From: an uncultured Micrococcales bacterium | GTDB taxonomy: Bacteria; Actinomycetota; Actinomycetes; Actinomycetales; Microbacteriaceae | Assembly (NCBI GenBank): GCA_903893675.1 | Contig: CAITNA010000159.1 | Span: 1 to 50,415 of the forward strand | Length of the DNA stretch: 50,415 bases | Direction: 5' to 3' | Shown: one piece after another, positions 18,704 to 27,234 of the stretch | Layout of the letters: each line of letters opens with the position of its first letter | Position numbering within the stretch: the stretch's first letter is position 1 | The notes under the pieces: model-generated | Told to the model about the DNA's origin: nothing | Seen by the model: only the letters and a program-made list of their open reading frames with translations | Databases searched by the model: none | Program-made: the position numbers and the translations under genes

Positions 18704-20785
18704 CTATGCGTCGATGCGCTCGCGCTCGAAGCTATCTGCCGAATCAATGATGAAGTCGCGACGTGGTGCGACCTCATTGCCCATCAATAGTTCGAAGACC
18801 TTGTCGGCCTGCTCGGCCTGTTCCATGCGCACGCGGCGCAGGGTGCGGTGTGAGCGGTCCATGGTGGTCTCTGCCAACTGGTCGGCATCCATCTCGCCCA
18901 AGCCCTTATAACGCTGAATAGGGTCTTTATAGCGCTTTCCGGCCTTCTCGAGTTTCACCAAAAGCTGTTCGAGCTCTTGCTGCGAGTAGGTGTAGAGCAC
19001 GTCGTTGGCCTTGGATCCAGGGTTGATGACCTCGACTCGGTGCAGTGGCGGTACGGCAGCGAACACACGACCATCTTCGATTAGCGGGCGCATGTAGCGG
19101 TAGATCAGGGTCAGCAGAAGCGTGCGGATGTGCGCACCGTCAACATCGGCATCGCTCATCAAAATGATTTTTCCGTAGCGAGCCAGGTCGAGATCGAAGC
19201 TGCGACCGCTGCCTGCACCAACCACCTGAATAATCGAGGCACACTCGGCGTTAGAAAGCATGTCTGAAACCGAGGCCTTCTGCACGTTCAAAATCTTGCC
19301 TCGAATTGGCAGCACGGCCTGGAACTCGCTGTTGCGGGCAAGCTTCACGGTGCCGAGCGCGGAGTCACCCTCGACGATAAACAGCTCGCTATCGGCTGTG
19401 TCGGTGGTGCGACAGTCAACCAACTTGGTCGGAAGCGACGATGACTCGAGCGCGTTCTTGCGACGCTGAGTCTCTTTGTGAGCGCGAGCCGAAATTCGCG
19501 ACTTCATCTCGGCGACAATTTTGTCGAACAAAATCGCGGTCTGTGCCTTGTCGTCACGCTTTGAGCTGTTGATGCGATCGGTCAACGTCTTGGTAACCAC
19601 GTTTGCCACGATGTTGCGAACGGCCGGGGTGCCGAGAACCTCTTTGGTCTGACCCTCGAATTGCGGCTCGGCAAGACGCACGGTTACAACGGTGGTGAGA
19701 CCCGCAAGGATGTCTTCTTTCTCAACCTTGTCGTTGCCAGCCTTGAGCTTGCGTGCATTCGCCTCGATGTGACCACGGATGGTCTTCAGCAGCGCCTGCT
19801 CGAAACCGGCGATGTGGCTTCCGCCTTTGGGAGTCGAGATGATGTTCACGAAGGACTTCACGACGGTGTCGTAACCACTGCCCCAGCGAACCGCGATGTC
19901 TACCTCACAGTTGCGCGAAACTTCGCGGCTGACCATGTTGCCCGATTCATCGAGAACCGGAATGGTCTCGGTGAATTCGCCAGAACCGCTGAGTCTCCAG
20001 GTGCTGGTGATTGGGTTATCGCTTGCGAGATAGTTAGCAAATTCGACGATGCCGCCGGCGAAGCGGAAATCTTGTTTGGTTGATTTGCCATCGCGCTGAT
20101 CGTCGACGGTGATGCCTAGACCTGGCACCAGGAATGCGGTCTGACGAGCACGAGCGGCCAGCTCATCGATGCTGAATTGGGCATCCTTGACGAAAATTTG
20201 CGGGTCTGTCCAATAGCGAACTCGAGTGCCGGTAACGCCCTTTGGTGCCTTGCCGATTACTCGAAGTTCGCTGGCATCTTCGAATGGCTTGAATGGGTTG
20301 CCAGGCTTGATGCCCTTTGAGTCATCGAAGTTGCCCGGCTCGCCGCGGCGGAACGACATGGCATAGGTCTTGCCGTCGCGATCGACTTCAACGTCGAGTC
20401 GCTCGCTAAGGGCGTTAACTACGGATGCACCAACACCGTGCAGACCACCTGATGCCGCGTATGAGCCACTGCCGAACTTGCCACCCGCGTGCAGCTTGGT
20501 GAAAACTACCTCGACACCGGTCAGACCGGTCTTTGGCTCGATGTCTACTGGGATGCCTCGGGCCTTGTCGCGAACCTCGACGCTGCCGTCTTTGTGCAGG
20601 GTGACGTCGATCTGGCTTCCGTGACCGGCTAGGGCTTCGTCAACTGAGTTGTCGATGATCTCCCAGACGCAGTGCATCAAACCGCGCGAATCGGTCGAGC
20701 CGATGTACATTCCAGGGCGTTTGCGAACGGCCTCTAGCCCCTCTAGAACAGAGAGATGACGGGCTGAGTACTCGCTTTTAGACAC
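18704..20785 (-). CDS. parE: DNA topoisomerase IV subunit B
   Basis: This 693-aa ATPase subunit of topoisomerase IV has a GHKL ATP site (EIIDNSVDEALAG; GLHGVGASVVNALS), the transducer domain, and the TOPRIM metal site (FIVEGDSALG; LMSDADVDGAHIRTLLLT). The C-terminal part has RYKGLGEMDADQL, typical of GyrB/ParE. The start is a GTG at 20785, preceded at 6 nt by TAGTCT, so the transcript is probably leaderless. It converges on parC, with a 76-bp intergenic region that holds tandem repeats. Confidence 0.93.
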   Translation of the reverse strand: MSKSEYSARHLSVLEGLEAVRKRPGMYIGSTDSRGLMHCVWEIIDNSVDEALAGHGSQIDVTLHKDGSVEVRDKARGIPVDIEPKTGLTGVEVVFTKLHAGGKFGSGSYAASGGLHGVGASVVNALSERLDVEVDRDGKTYAMSFRRGEPGNFDDSKGIKPGNPFKPFEDASELRVIGKAPKGVTGTRVRYWTDPQIFVKDAQFSIDELAARARQTAFLVPGLGITVDDQRDGKSTKQDFRFAGGIVEFANYLASDNPITSTWRLSGSGEFTETIPVLDESGNMVSREVSRNCEVDIAVRWGSGYDTVVKSFVNIISTPKGGSHIAGFEQALLKTIRGHIEANARKLKAGNDKVEKEDILAGLTTVVTVRLAEPQFEGQTKEVLGTPAVRNIVANVVTKTLTDRINSSKRDDKAQTAILFDKIVAEMKSRISARAHKETQRRKNALESSSLPTKLVDCRTTDTADSELFIVEGDSALGTVKLARNSEFQAVLPIRGKILNVQKASVSDMLSNAECASIIQVVGAGSGRSFDLDLARYGKIILMSDADVDGAHIRTLLLTLIYRYMRPLIEDGRVFAAVPPLHRVEVINPGSKANDVLYTYSQQELEQLLVKLEKAGKRYKDPIQRYKGLGEMDADQLAETTMDRSHRTLRRVRMEQAEQADKVFELLMGNEVAPRRDFIIDSADSFERERIDA

Positions 20786-20791
20786 CTCGAA

Positions 20792-20797
20792 AGACTA
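20792..20797 (-). promoter_or_regulatory. -10 element TAGTCT of a leaderless parE promoter
   Basis: TAGTCT is followed by 6 nt (TTCGAG) and then the GTG start codon of parE. No Shine-Dalgarno is needed in this arrangement. Confidence 0.5.
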
Positions 20798-20937
20798 CCC
20801 GCGGGCACCCACAAAGCCTTGGATTTACACAGCAGCTAGGGTCAATGGTCAATTCGGAATTCGCAGATAGCGAAATAGGCCGCAATCAGCAATAAATTGT
20901 CGGTGTTCTGTGTTCAGATAGAGGCCGAGAGGAATTA

Positions 20938-21156
20938 ATGTCTACTGCTGAACTTGAGAACGAAACCGAAACTCCACGTGAGTTGAACGCACTTGACCGC
21001 TGCGACATCTGTGGCGCTCAGGCTTATGTGCGAGTCGAATTGTCGACCGGTGAGCTTCTCTTCTGTGCACACCACGCTGCCGAAAAGCGCGCTGCCATCG
21101 AGCCGATCGCAATCGCCTGGCACGACGAGACGTCGAAGCTCGAGTCTTCTAAATAA
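20938..21156 (+). CDS. Small DUF7455-type zinc protein
   Basis: This 72-aa protein has the pattern DRCDICGAQAYVRVELSTGELLFCAHH, a C-x2-C and a C-x2-H/HH site that should bind one zinc ion, followed by a helical tail. This is typical of the small DUF7455 family of actinobacteria, often found next to topoisomerase or sigma factor genes. ATG 20938 is preceded by GAGAGGAA. The 150 bp upstream, shared with parE, holds no other gene. Function unknown. Confidence 0.85.
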   Translation: MSTAELENETETPRELNALDRCDICGAQAYVRVELSTGELLFCAHHAAEKRAAIEPIAIAWHDETSKLESSK

Positions 21157-21159
21157 TTT

Positions 21160-21795
21160 CTAACCCGCCGCGATTTCAGTGGCGAGCTCAATCGCTGCCT
21201 TTGACAGCGTTGCAACCTGACTAAAACGCTTGGCGTTTATTTCGCCGCGAGACTCTTTGAGCTCAGGTCGTTGAGCAACCACACTGCCCAAAATCTTGTC
21301 TGCTAGCCAGATGTTTTTTGCGAGCAACGGACCATGAAGAAGAGAACCGATCAGATTCCCTTGGATGTGCAGGTTCTCAAGAGCCAGATCGCTGTTCTTG
21401 TAGCCTGCGAGCACTTGGCCCTCAAAATCTTCAACGATGAAATTTGAGAATCGCTCATCCAAGCGCTCGATTTTGGCCGGCAGAGAACCAAAGAGCCCGT
21501 GCAGCGCGGCGAAACCACTGCTAATCGCGATCAACTGCGTGCCCTCCAGCAGCCACTGCTCCAAAGTCGCCGACACTGCTTTGAGCGCCGGATAGGCCTG
21601 ACGCCAGGCAGCAGCAGAGCCGTGCCCAATCAAGACAACATCTGGGCGAACCGAAGGCAAGTTAGCGCCAAGCGCAAGCTTCTCGAGCGAGACGGCAAGT
21701 CCACCCCACTGCGCTCTGCGCTGCAGAATGAGCAAGTTGCCGGCATCGCCATTCAGGTCTAGGTGATCCGGGTAGAGCTGCAGGAGACGAATCAT
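21160..21795 (-). CDS. gatD: GatD-like glutamine amidotransferase subunit, catalytic Cys replaced
   Basis: This 211-aa protein aligns by eye with GatD, the glutaminase half of the lipid II isoglutaminyl synthase. It keeps the N-terminal LYPDHLDLNGDAGN, and the catalytic-His region SLLHGPLLAKN (His154). But the nucleophile strand, normally 'LAIC', reads IAISSG (Ser92 where Cys is expected). The 'GGAED'-like oxyanion strand reads LIGHGSAAAW, and the usual 'GFENH' reads GYKNSD. Glutamine hydrolysis is therefore unlikely. It overlaps murT by 4 bp (ATGA). GatD proteins are usually longer (about 235-245 aa). Confidence 0.8.
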   Translation of the reverse strand: MIRLLQLYPDHLDLNGDAGNLLILQRRAQWGGLAVSLEKLALGANLPSVRPDVVLIGHGSAAAWRQAYPALKAVSATLEQWLLEGTQLIAISSGFAALHGLFGSLPAKIERLDERFSNFIVEDFEGQVLAGYKNSDLALENLHIQGNLIGSLLHGPLLAKNIWLADKILGSVVAQRPELKESRGEINAKRFSQVATLSKAAIELATEIAAG

Positions 21796-23054
21796 CGAGC
21801 CACCTCGTTCGGGCTAGTGAAACCTAGGTGGCGACGAAGGCGACGCATTGCATCGGCACTGAACACCACGGTGCGAATTCCCGACTTTGGCTCCGGCAAA
21901 GCCAAGAACTTATCAATCGCTGCGAACAGATCGGGCTCGACGTCATCGACCTCAATGTTGTCGTAAACCAAACGCAGGCCGAGCTCGGCGTAGTTGTAGC
22001 CGCTGATGATGTCTACGTGCTCGAGTCTCGAAAGGTCGACTGTCCACATCCAGGATGGATCGTGCACGTCTCGCCCAATGGCGATCATGAGGCGGTCAAG
22101 TGGCAATTCGAGGTTGTCGAGATTGAGTTGGAACGAGGTCGGGTTCTGCACCAAGACGAACTCCACCTGCTTGCCCTGAATCTCAACGATCTCGCCTCGT
22201 GCGAAAACCGGAGGCAGCTCGGCCATGACCTTCTCGGCGAGCTCGAGGTTGAATTCGTCGCCGAGCAATTCACGCGCGGTCGAAATTGCAGCAACAGCAT
22301 CCAAGGCATAGTGAGCACCGCGGTTTGGCAATTCGAAGATCATCTCGCGGTCGCCAAGTTTGACCATGCAGCGACGATCGTTAAGCGAAACAACTTCGGC
22401 AGAAACCCTTGGTCGAGCCATCGGCTTGAGATAAGTCGGGGCAACGCCGAGGTCATCGCCTTGAAGCACGTCTTCAGCGATTCCGAAGTAGCTCTTCTCA
22501 GGCGACTGAATTTCTGCATCGATCAACAAGATGTTCTGATCATCGGCATTCAACAAAACGCTCTGAGTTGCGCGGGCGGCAACATTTGCGAGCTTCTCGC
22601 GAACGAGAGCCGGGTCGATGAAACGGTCGAGCTGATCCTCGAGAACGTTGAGCAACGTGACCAAACGTGGGGCGACTTCTGCACTTAGGGTGTCTGCGTG
22701 AGCCTCATCGACTTCGAGAATTGCGATGTCGCCGGGAATCTTTCCGAACAGGTTGCTCTGCTCAACAATCGAAGAGAAGAATCCCTGACGAATGTTTGCT
22801 GTTGTCGGGTTGGTGAAAACCTCGAGTCCGTGTGCGCGGGCAATCGCAACAACCATCTTTGTGGTTGTCGATTTGCCGGCCGAGCCGGTAATGATGACCA
22901 GGCCCTGTGGGAACGAACCCAGGGTCTTGGCGAGCAGACCAGGCGCTAACTTGCTTAGCAGCAAGCCCGGAGCGGCAGAGCCACCACCTGGACGAAAGCG
23001 TCTTATGGCCTTTCGTGCCAAGCGACTGATCAGGATCGCAGGCAGGTAAAACAC
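21792..23054 (-). CDS. murT: MurT-like Mur ligase, zinc ribbon missing
   Basis: This 420-aa Mur-ligase-family protein with a C-terminal DUF1727 region corresponds to MurT, which activates the alpha-carboxyl of D-Glu in lipid II with ATP for amidation. Seen: P-loop ITGSAGKSTTTK (residues 55-66; MurT normally GTNGKT), LEVDEAHA, NVLEDQLDRF, and a C-terminal DPSWMWTVDLSRLEHVD. It has only one cysteine (Cys229), so the Cys4 zinc ribbon that other MurTs carry in the middle domain is absent. The GTG start lies 3 bp after the sigA stop, implying cotranscription. See findings for a proposed role. Confidence 0.83.
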   Translation of the reverse strand: MFYLPAILISRLARKAIRRFRPGGGSAAPGLLLSKLAPGLLAKTLGSFPQGLVIITGSAGKSTTTKMVVAIARAHGLEVFTNPTTANIRQGFFSSIVEQSNLFGKIPGDIAILEVDEAHADTLSAEVAPRLVTLLNVLEDQLDRFIDPALVREKLANVAARATQSVLLNADDQNILLIDAEIQSPEKSYFGIAEDVLQGDDLGVAPTYLKPMARPRVSAEVVSLNDRRCMVKLGDREMIFELPNRGAHYALDAVAAISTARELLGDEFNLELAEKVMAELPPVFARGEIVEIQGKQVEFVLVQNPTSFQLNLDNLELPLDRLMIAIGRDVHDPSWMWTVDLSRLEHVDIISGYNYAELGLRLVYDNIEVDDVEPDLFAAIDKFLALPEPKSGIRTVVFSADAMRRLRRHLGFTSPNEVAR

Positions 23055-23057
23055 TTT

Positions 23058-24863
23058 TTAGAGAACATCCATGAAGTCGCGCAGCAACTGAGCACGCGAT
23101 GGGTGCTGCAGCTTCTGCATGGTCTTTGATTCAATCTGGCGGATGCGCTCGCGAGTTACGCCGAGCTCTTCACCGATCTGGTCGAGAGTCTTCGCGATGC
23201 CATCGACCAAGCCGTAACGCGACTTGATGACCTTCGCTTCACGCTCGGTAAGCCCCTGGAGCAGGCGCTCGATGGCCTCGTTGCGAGCACGGGTAACCGA
23301 TGCCTCGACCGGCGAAACGGCCTCGACGTCTTCGATGAGGTCACCGAACTCGCTGTCGCCGTCTTCGCCCAGAGGGGTAGACAGCGAAATCGGTTCGCGA
23401 CCATACTTCTGAACCTCGACAACCTTTTCAGGGGTCATGTCGAGTTCGTGCGCTAGCTCTTCAGGGGTCGGTTCGCGACCGAGGTCCTGCAGAAGTTGGC
23501 GCTGAACACGCGAAAGCTTGTTGATCACTTCAACCATGTGAACCGGGATGCGGATTGTGCGAGCCTGGTCTGCCATCGCACGAGTAATCGCCTGGCGAAT
23601 CCACCAGGTTGCGTAGGTCGAGAACTTGAAGCCCTTGGTGTAGTCGAACTTCTCGACCGCGCGAATCAGACCGAGGTTTCCTTCTTGGATAAGGTCAAGG
23701 AACTGCATGCCTCGACCGGTGTAACGCTTTGCGAGCGAAACCACGAGACGAAGGTTCGCCTCGAGCAGGTGGGCCTTCGCGCGTCGACCATCCTTGACGA
23801 CCCACTTCAGGTCTTCGGTCATGGTCTTGCTAAGACGCTTGTCGGTGGCCAGCTTCTCTTCTGCGAATAGACCGGCTTCGATGCGCATTGCGAGGTCGAC
23901 CTCGAGCTCTGCGTTTAGAAGTGCAACCTTTCCGATCTGCTTCAGGTAGTCCTTAACAGAGTCGTTAGTCGCTCCTGGAATTGCGATGGTTTGAATCGCA
24001 ATGTCGTCTTCTTTGTTCTTGAAGAGCAAGACACCTTCAGGGTGCTCGTCTTCATCTTCTTCGTCGTCTTCGACAACTAGAGGAACAGCGGCAGCTGCCT
24101 CTGCGACAATCTCTTCGACCGCGAGGTCATCGCCATCGACGACTACAACTTCGTCATCTAGCTCTTCGTCGTCTTCAGGAAGATCTGAACCCTTGCCACC
24201 CTTGACTGCTTTGGCAGGCTTTGCCTTGCCGGCTGGCTTTACAGCCGGGCCGGTGCTCTTTGGAGCGTTGGCAGCAGGCTTCGCAGCCTTGGCGTCTTTT
24301 GCGGCAGGCTTCGCAGCCTTAGCAGGGGCCTTCGCCGCTGGCTTTGCAGCCTTTGCTGCCGGTTTAGCGGCTGGCTTTGCGGCAGCTTTAGCAGTCGGCT
24401 TGGCCGCTGGCTTAGCAGCGCCCTTCGCGGGCGCCTTGGCAGCAGGCTTAGCCGCGACCTTCGCGGCCGGTTTGGCGGCTGGCTTGACTGAGGTCTTAGC
24501 TGCAGGCTTTGCAGGCGTCTTGGCCGCTGGCTTTGCTGCTGGCTTGGCGGTTGCCTTAGGGGCTGGCTTAGCGGCGGCCTTGGCTACTGACTTGGCCGGA
24601 GTCTTGGCTGCAGGCTTTGCCACTGGCTTGGCCGGAGTCTTCGCAGGAGTCTTCGCCGCAGGCTTTGCCGCGGTCTTCGCGGCTGGCTTGGCGGCTGGCT
24701 TTGCTGCGGCCTTCACGGCTGGCTTAGCCGCAGGCTTTGCGACTGGCTTGGTGCTCTTCGGTGCTGAAGCTGAAATGGTCTTTCCCTTATCTGGTGCCGA
24801 CTTAGCCTTGCTTCCACCCAGGAGGCCGCTCAGGAATCCGCGCTTGTTACTCGGCTGAGCCAT
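23058..24863 (-). CDS. sigA: Primary RNA polymerase sigma factor with a Lys/Ala/Pro-rich N-terminal tail
   Basis: This 601-aa housekeeping sigma-70 factor has region 1.2 ([21 protein letters not shown]), region 2 ([40 protein letters not shown]), region 3 and region 4 ([19 protein letters not shown]). About residues 25-220 are a run of PAAKPAAK-type repeats, strongly basic, followed by a strongly acidic segment (about 225-285). Actinobacterial SigA/HrdB proteins often have charged N-terminal tails, but this is an extreme example. ATG 24863 follows GGAGG. murT and gatD follow directly. Confidence 0.96.
   Translation of the reverse strand: MAQPSNKRGFLSGLLGGSKAKSAPDKGKTISASAPKSTKPVAKPAAKPAVKAAAKPAAKPAAKTAAKPAAKTPAKTPAKPVAKPAAKTPAKSVAKAAAKPAPKATAKPAAKPAAKTPAKPAAKTSVKPAAKPAAKVAAKPAAKAPAKGAAKPAAKPTAKAAAKPAAKPAAKAAKPAAKAPAKAAKPAAKDAKAAKPAANAPKSTGPAVKPAGKAKPAKAVKGGKGSDLPEDDEELDDEVVVVDGDDLAVEEIVAEAAAAVPLVVEDDEEDEDEHPEGVLLFKNKEDDIAIQTIAIPGATNDSVKDYLKQIGKVALLNAELEVDLAMRIEAGLFAEEKLATDKRLSKTMTEDLKWVVKDGRRAKAHLLEANLRLVVSLAKRYTGRGMQFLDLIQEGNLGLIRAVEKFDYTKGFKFSTYATWWIRQAITRAMADQARTIRIPVHMVEVINKLSRVQRQLLQDLGREPTPEELAHELDMTPEKVVEVQKYGREPISLSTPLGEDGDSEFGDLIEDVEAVSPVEASVTRARNEAIERLLQGLTEREAKVIKSRYGLVDGIAKTLDQIGEELGVTRERIRQIESKTMQKLQHPSRAQLLRDFMDVL
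24203..24760 (-). repeat. In-frame Lys-Ala-Pro repeat region of sigA
   Basis: About 185 codons consist almost wholly of Ala, Lys and Pro in units like AKPAAK, with occasional Val, Thr, Ser and Gly. At the DNA level, short variants of GCTGGCTTNGC recur on the plus strand. Codons vary between units, so selection appears to act on the protein rather than reflecting recent DNA duplication alone. Confidence 0.85.
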
Positions 24864-25047
24864 CTTGCCTCCAGTGATATTCGGGTGATCGTTCTGGTGT
24901 TTCGGGCATAACTTGGACCCATGTCAAGTCCTTGCGGATCGACTGGGTCTTGAAGCAATTATGGCAGCAAATACGGACATTTGCCCGATTTAGCCACGCT
25001 TGCCCTACTGGTAACAGCAAACTCCAAGGCTTTATTCCTTGCGGGTG

Positions 25048-26292
25048 CTAGACCTCGTGGGTCTTGGATGTGCGTGCCCGCTCGATGAGATACATGACCA
25101 ACCCGAACCCGACCACCAGAATCTGCACGGCAAGGGCCAAGCGGAAGCCTGCGAAGGTGAAGGCCGACGCCGAACCTGTCGACTGCTGCACGGCATCCAA
25201 GATGACTCCGGCCAACCACATCATGGTGAAGGTTGCCAAGAAGCCACCAACGTTGATGAACCCATTGGCCGAACCAAGGCGCTCCTTCGGAATGAAGCCG
25301 CGCGAGAAATCCATGGCGAGCATGCTGCCTGAGCCACCCATCGAAATGATGATGACCAAAAGAACGAGCAGCCATCCCGGAGCTTGCGTTGGCAACAGAG
25401 CGAAGACAACCCAGATTGCGATGATCGAGCTCGCAATGCCGAGCACCACGCGACCGCGCCATTGAGGGCGATACTCTGCAATCCATCCGAGAGCAACACC
25501 CCAGACCAGCGACAAGAGCATCTGCATGGTCAGCAACGCGGATGCGAACTGCCGCGTCTGCCCCTCACCCGCCACCAAGAATGGAACACCCCAGAGAAGC
25601 GCAAAAACTGATCCGCTTGATTGCAAGGTGAAGTGGATCCAGAAACTCATGCGAGTTCCAGAGAAACGAATGTTCTCGACGAGCAAGTTGAAGGACTGAC
25701 GGAGGGTCATGTCTTGATGAGTTGCGGCGACACCGCTTGGCTGGTTCTTGACGAGGAGCGAAACGAGAATTGCGCCGAGCAACACCACACTCGAAGAAAT
25801 CTCAAATGCGTTTTGCCAACCGAAGTTTGCAAGTGCGATTGCAAATGGAATTGCACTTGCTACTTGACCAAGTTGACCGAGTGCCGCGAGGTTCTGCTGT
25901 GTGCGACCGGCAACCTTCGGGGTCGACCAGGCGACCACGAGTCGCAGCAGTGAGATAAACGTGAATGCATCACCGAGCCCAACCAAAGCTCGCCCGACAT
26001 AAGCGGCGTTGATGTCGGTCGCGTATGCGACAAGCAACTGCCCCGCAAACATTCCGATCGCGCCAATTTGCAGCATCGCCTTCGCGCCGAAGCGATCGAG
26101 CAAGATGCCGACCGGTATCTGCATTGCCGCGTAAACAGCAAGCTGAAACACGGCTAGGGCGGCCAACGCGCTTGCAGAGACATGGAAGCGACTTGCCGCT
26201 TCAAGTGAGGCAACGCCCAGGGATGAGCGCTGCATGACTGCGGCGAAGTATGCGAAGGTTGCGGCCGTAAGCACCGCTGAGCGCTTAGGCAC
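25048..26292 (-). CDS. Major facilitator superfamily transporter
   Basis: This 414-aa protein has about twelve membrane helices. The MFS signature between helices 2 and 3 is GILLDRFGAKAML, and a second copy (DFSRGFIPKERLGSANGFINVGG) lies in the C-terminal half. The substrate cannot be read; the fold resembles small-metabolite or drug-type carriers. The start is a GTG at 26292, sharing one base with the PAC2 stop codon (TAGTG), so it is translationally coupled. The 184 bp between it and sigA hold the sigA upstream region, with a TTGACA and a CATAAT but no convincing pair. Confidence 0.88.
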   Translation of the reverse strand: MPKRSAVLTAATFAYFAAVMQRSSLGVASLEAASRFHVSASALAALAVFQLAVYAAMQIPVGILLDRFGAKAMLQIGAIGMFAGQLLVAYATDINAAYVGRALVGLGDAFTFISLLRLVVAWSTPKVAGRTQQNLAALGQLGQVASAIPFAIALANFGWQNAFEISSSVVLLGAILVSLLVKNQPSGVAATHQDMTLRQSFNLLVENIRFSGTRMSFWIHFTLQSSGSVFALLWGVPFLVAGEGQTRQFASALLTMQMLLSLVWGVALGWIAEYRPQWRGRVVLGIASSIIAIWVVFALLPTQAPGWLLVLLVIIISMGGSGSMLAMDFSRGFIPKERLGSANGFINVGGFLATFTMMWLAGVILDAVQQSTGSASAFTFAGFRLALAVQILVVGFGLVMYLIERARTSKTHEV

Positions 26293-27200
26293 TACTTATC
26301 GTCGTCGTTTTTGCGCTTGAGCGAGAGGTAGTCCTCAAGCTCGGCCGCGATCTCATCGGCCGATGGCACGGTGGGAGCCTGACGCTCGAAACGCATCGGG
26401 CCATTGCCCTCGCTCTGGAATGAGCGCTCTAGACCCTCGACCATTTTTGCCAATTCGGTATTCTGCGAAATGTTTTCTTCGAGGTTCTTGAGGAACTCAC
26501 GGTGGTCTTCGCGCAGCTTGTCAGTTGGAAAGACAATGCCGGTTGCGGCGGTGATCTGCTCGAACGCAGAAACGGCTGCGAGTGGCACAACTGTGTCGCT
26601 CAAGTAGTGCGGCACAAGAATGACGAAACCAACTGTCGGAAACTCGGTCATGCTCAAGCGGTACTCGAGCATGTGCAAGATGTTGCCGGGAACCTGAGTC
26701 TGCGGCTTCCACTCAGAGATGCGCTCGATCAAATCTTTTCGATTGCCAGATACGGTCACGCCGAAATTGCGTGTATGCGGAATCGGAAACGGAATTGAGT
26801 GAATCCAGGTGAGGCTTTGAATGTCGAACAGTTCGATGATCTGCTCAATCGCATCGGTGAAGCCCTCCCAGCGGAAGTCTGGTTCGTATCCGTCGAGGTA
26901 AAGGAATTTCTGACCGACTTCATCCGTGACTAGATAAATAGCCAACGATGCTGGTTCGTAGTCGGCGATGTGGTCTTTCTCGAAGTACATCACCGGACGT
27001 CGTGATCGGTAGTCAAGCAATTCGTCGTTATTGAAACTGAGCACCAGACGGTAATCGAGGTTTTCAAAAATGTGCTCGCTTGCGGTTCGAACCATGGAGC
27101 CTGCGTCGGTAAATCCGGTAAGGCCGGCGACCAGGTGAAGCCCGAGAGGAACCTCGAAGTCTTCGTTTTCTAGAGTGAATAATTCACTGGGTGCTACCAC
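26292..27200 (-). CDS. PAC2 family protein
   Basis: This 302-aa protein belongs to the PAC2 (proteasome assembly chaperone 2-like, DUF75) family, seen in AGLTGFTDAGSMVRTASEHIFENL and WIHSIPFPIPHTR, and in FVILVPHYLSD. In actinobacteria these proteins are common and their role is not settled; a link to proteasome assembly is known only in eukaryotes and inferred elsewhere. The GTG at 27200 is preceded at 6 nt by TACAAT, indicating a leaderless message. It is divergent from pepA and forms a unit with the MFS gene. Confidence 0.88.
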   Translation of the reverse strand: MVAPSELFTLENEDFEVPLGLHLVAGLTGFTDAGSMVRTASEHIFENLDYRLVLSFNNDELLDYRSRRPVMYFEKDHIADYEPASLAIYLVTDEVGQKFLYLDGYEPDFRWEGFTDAIEQIIELFDIQSLTWIHSIPFPIPHTRNFGVTVSGNRKDLIERISEWKPQTQVPGNILHMLEYRLSMTEFPTVGFVILVPHYLSDTVVPLAAVSAFEQITAATGIVFPTDKLREDHREFLKNLEENISQNTELAKMVEGLERSFQSEGNGPMRFERQAPTVPSADEIAAELEDYLSLKRKNDDDK

Positions 27201-27206
27201 TCGAAT

Positions 27207-27212
27207 ATTGTA
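27207..27212 (-). promoter_or_regulatory. -10 element TACAAT of a leaderless PAC2 promoter
   Basis: TACAAT is followed by ATTCGA (6 nt) and the GTG start codon. It lies 10 bp from the -10 of pepA on the other strand, so RNA polymerase cannot occupy both at once. Confidence 0.55.
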
Positions 27213-27222
27213 AATCGAGGTT

Positions 27223-27228
27223 TAGAGT
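27223..27228 (+). promoter_or_regulatory. -10 element TAGAGT of a leaderless pepA promoter
   Basis: TAGAGT is followed by GAAGCC (6 nt) and the ATG of pepA. No Shine-Dalgarno-like sequence separates them. Confidence 0.55.
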
Positions 27229-27234
27229 GAAGCC

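Noticed and set aside
21828-22688. 286-aa plus-strand ORF opposite murT
   Set aside because: Antisense shadow; no recognisable fold, while murT on the minus strand has family motifs.
24203-24760. Possible CRISPR array or minisatellite in sigA
   Set aside because: The repeats are short, irregular and in frame, with no unique spacers of constant length; they encode a Lys/Ala/Pro tail.
24001-24858. 285-aa plus-strand ORF rich in Ala, Gly and Phe, opposite sigA
   Set aside because: It is the exact antisense of the Lys/Ala/Pro repeat and acidic part of sigA; its low-complexity sequence follows from the reverse complement. No promoter or ribosome site.
24900-24960. sigA promoter built from TTGACA
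   Set aside because: A TTGACA is present on the minus strand but no TANNNT follows at 16-18 nt, and the CATAAT nearby lies upstream of it.
25025-25041. CAAGG/CCTTG hairpin after the MFS gene as a terminator
   Set aside because: Only a 5-bp stem and no T-run on either strand; too weak to list.
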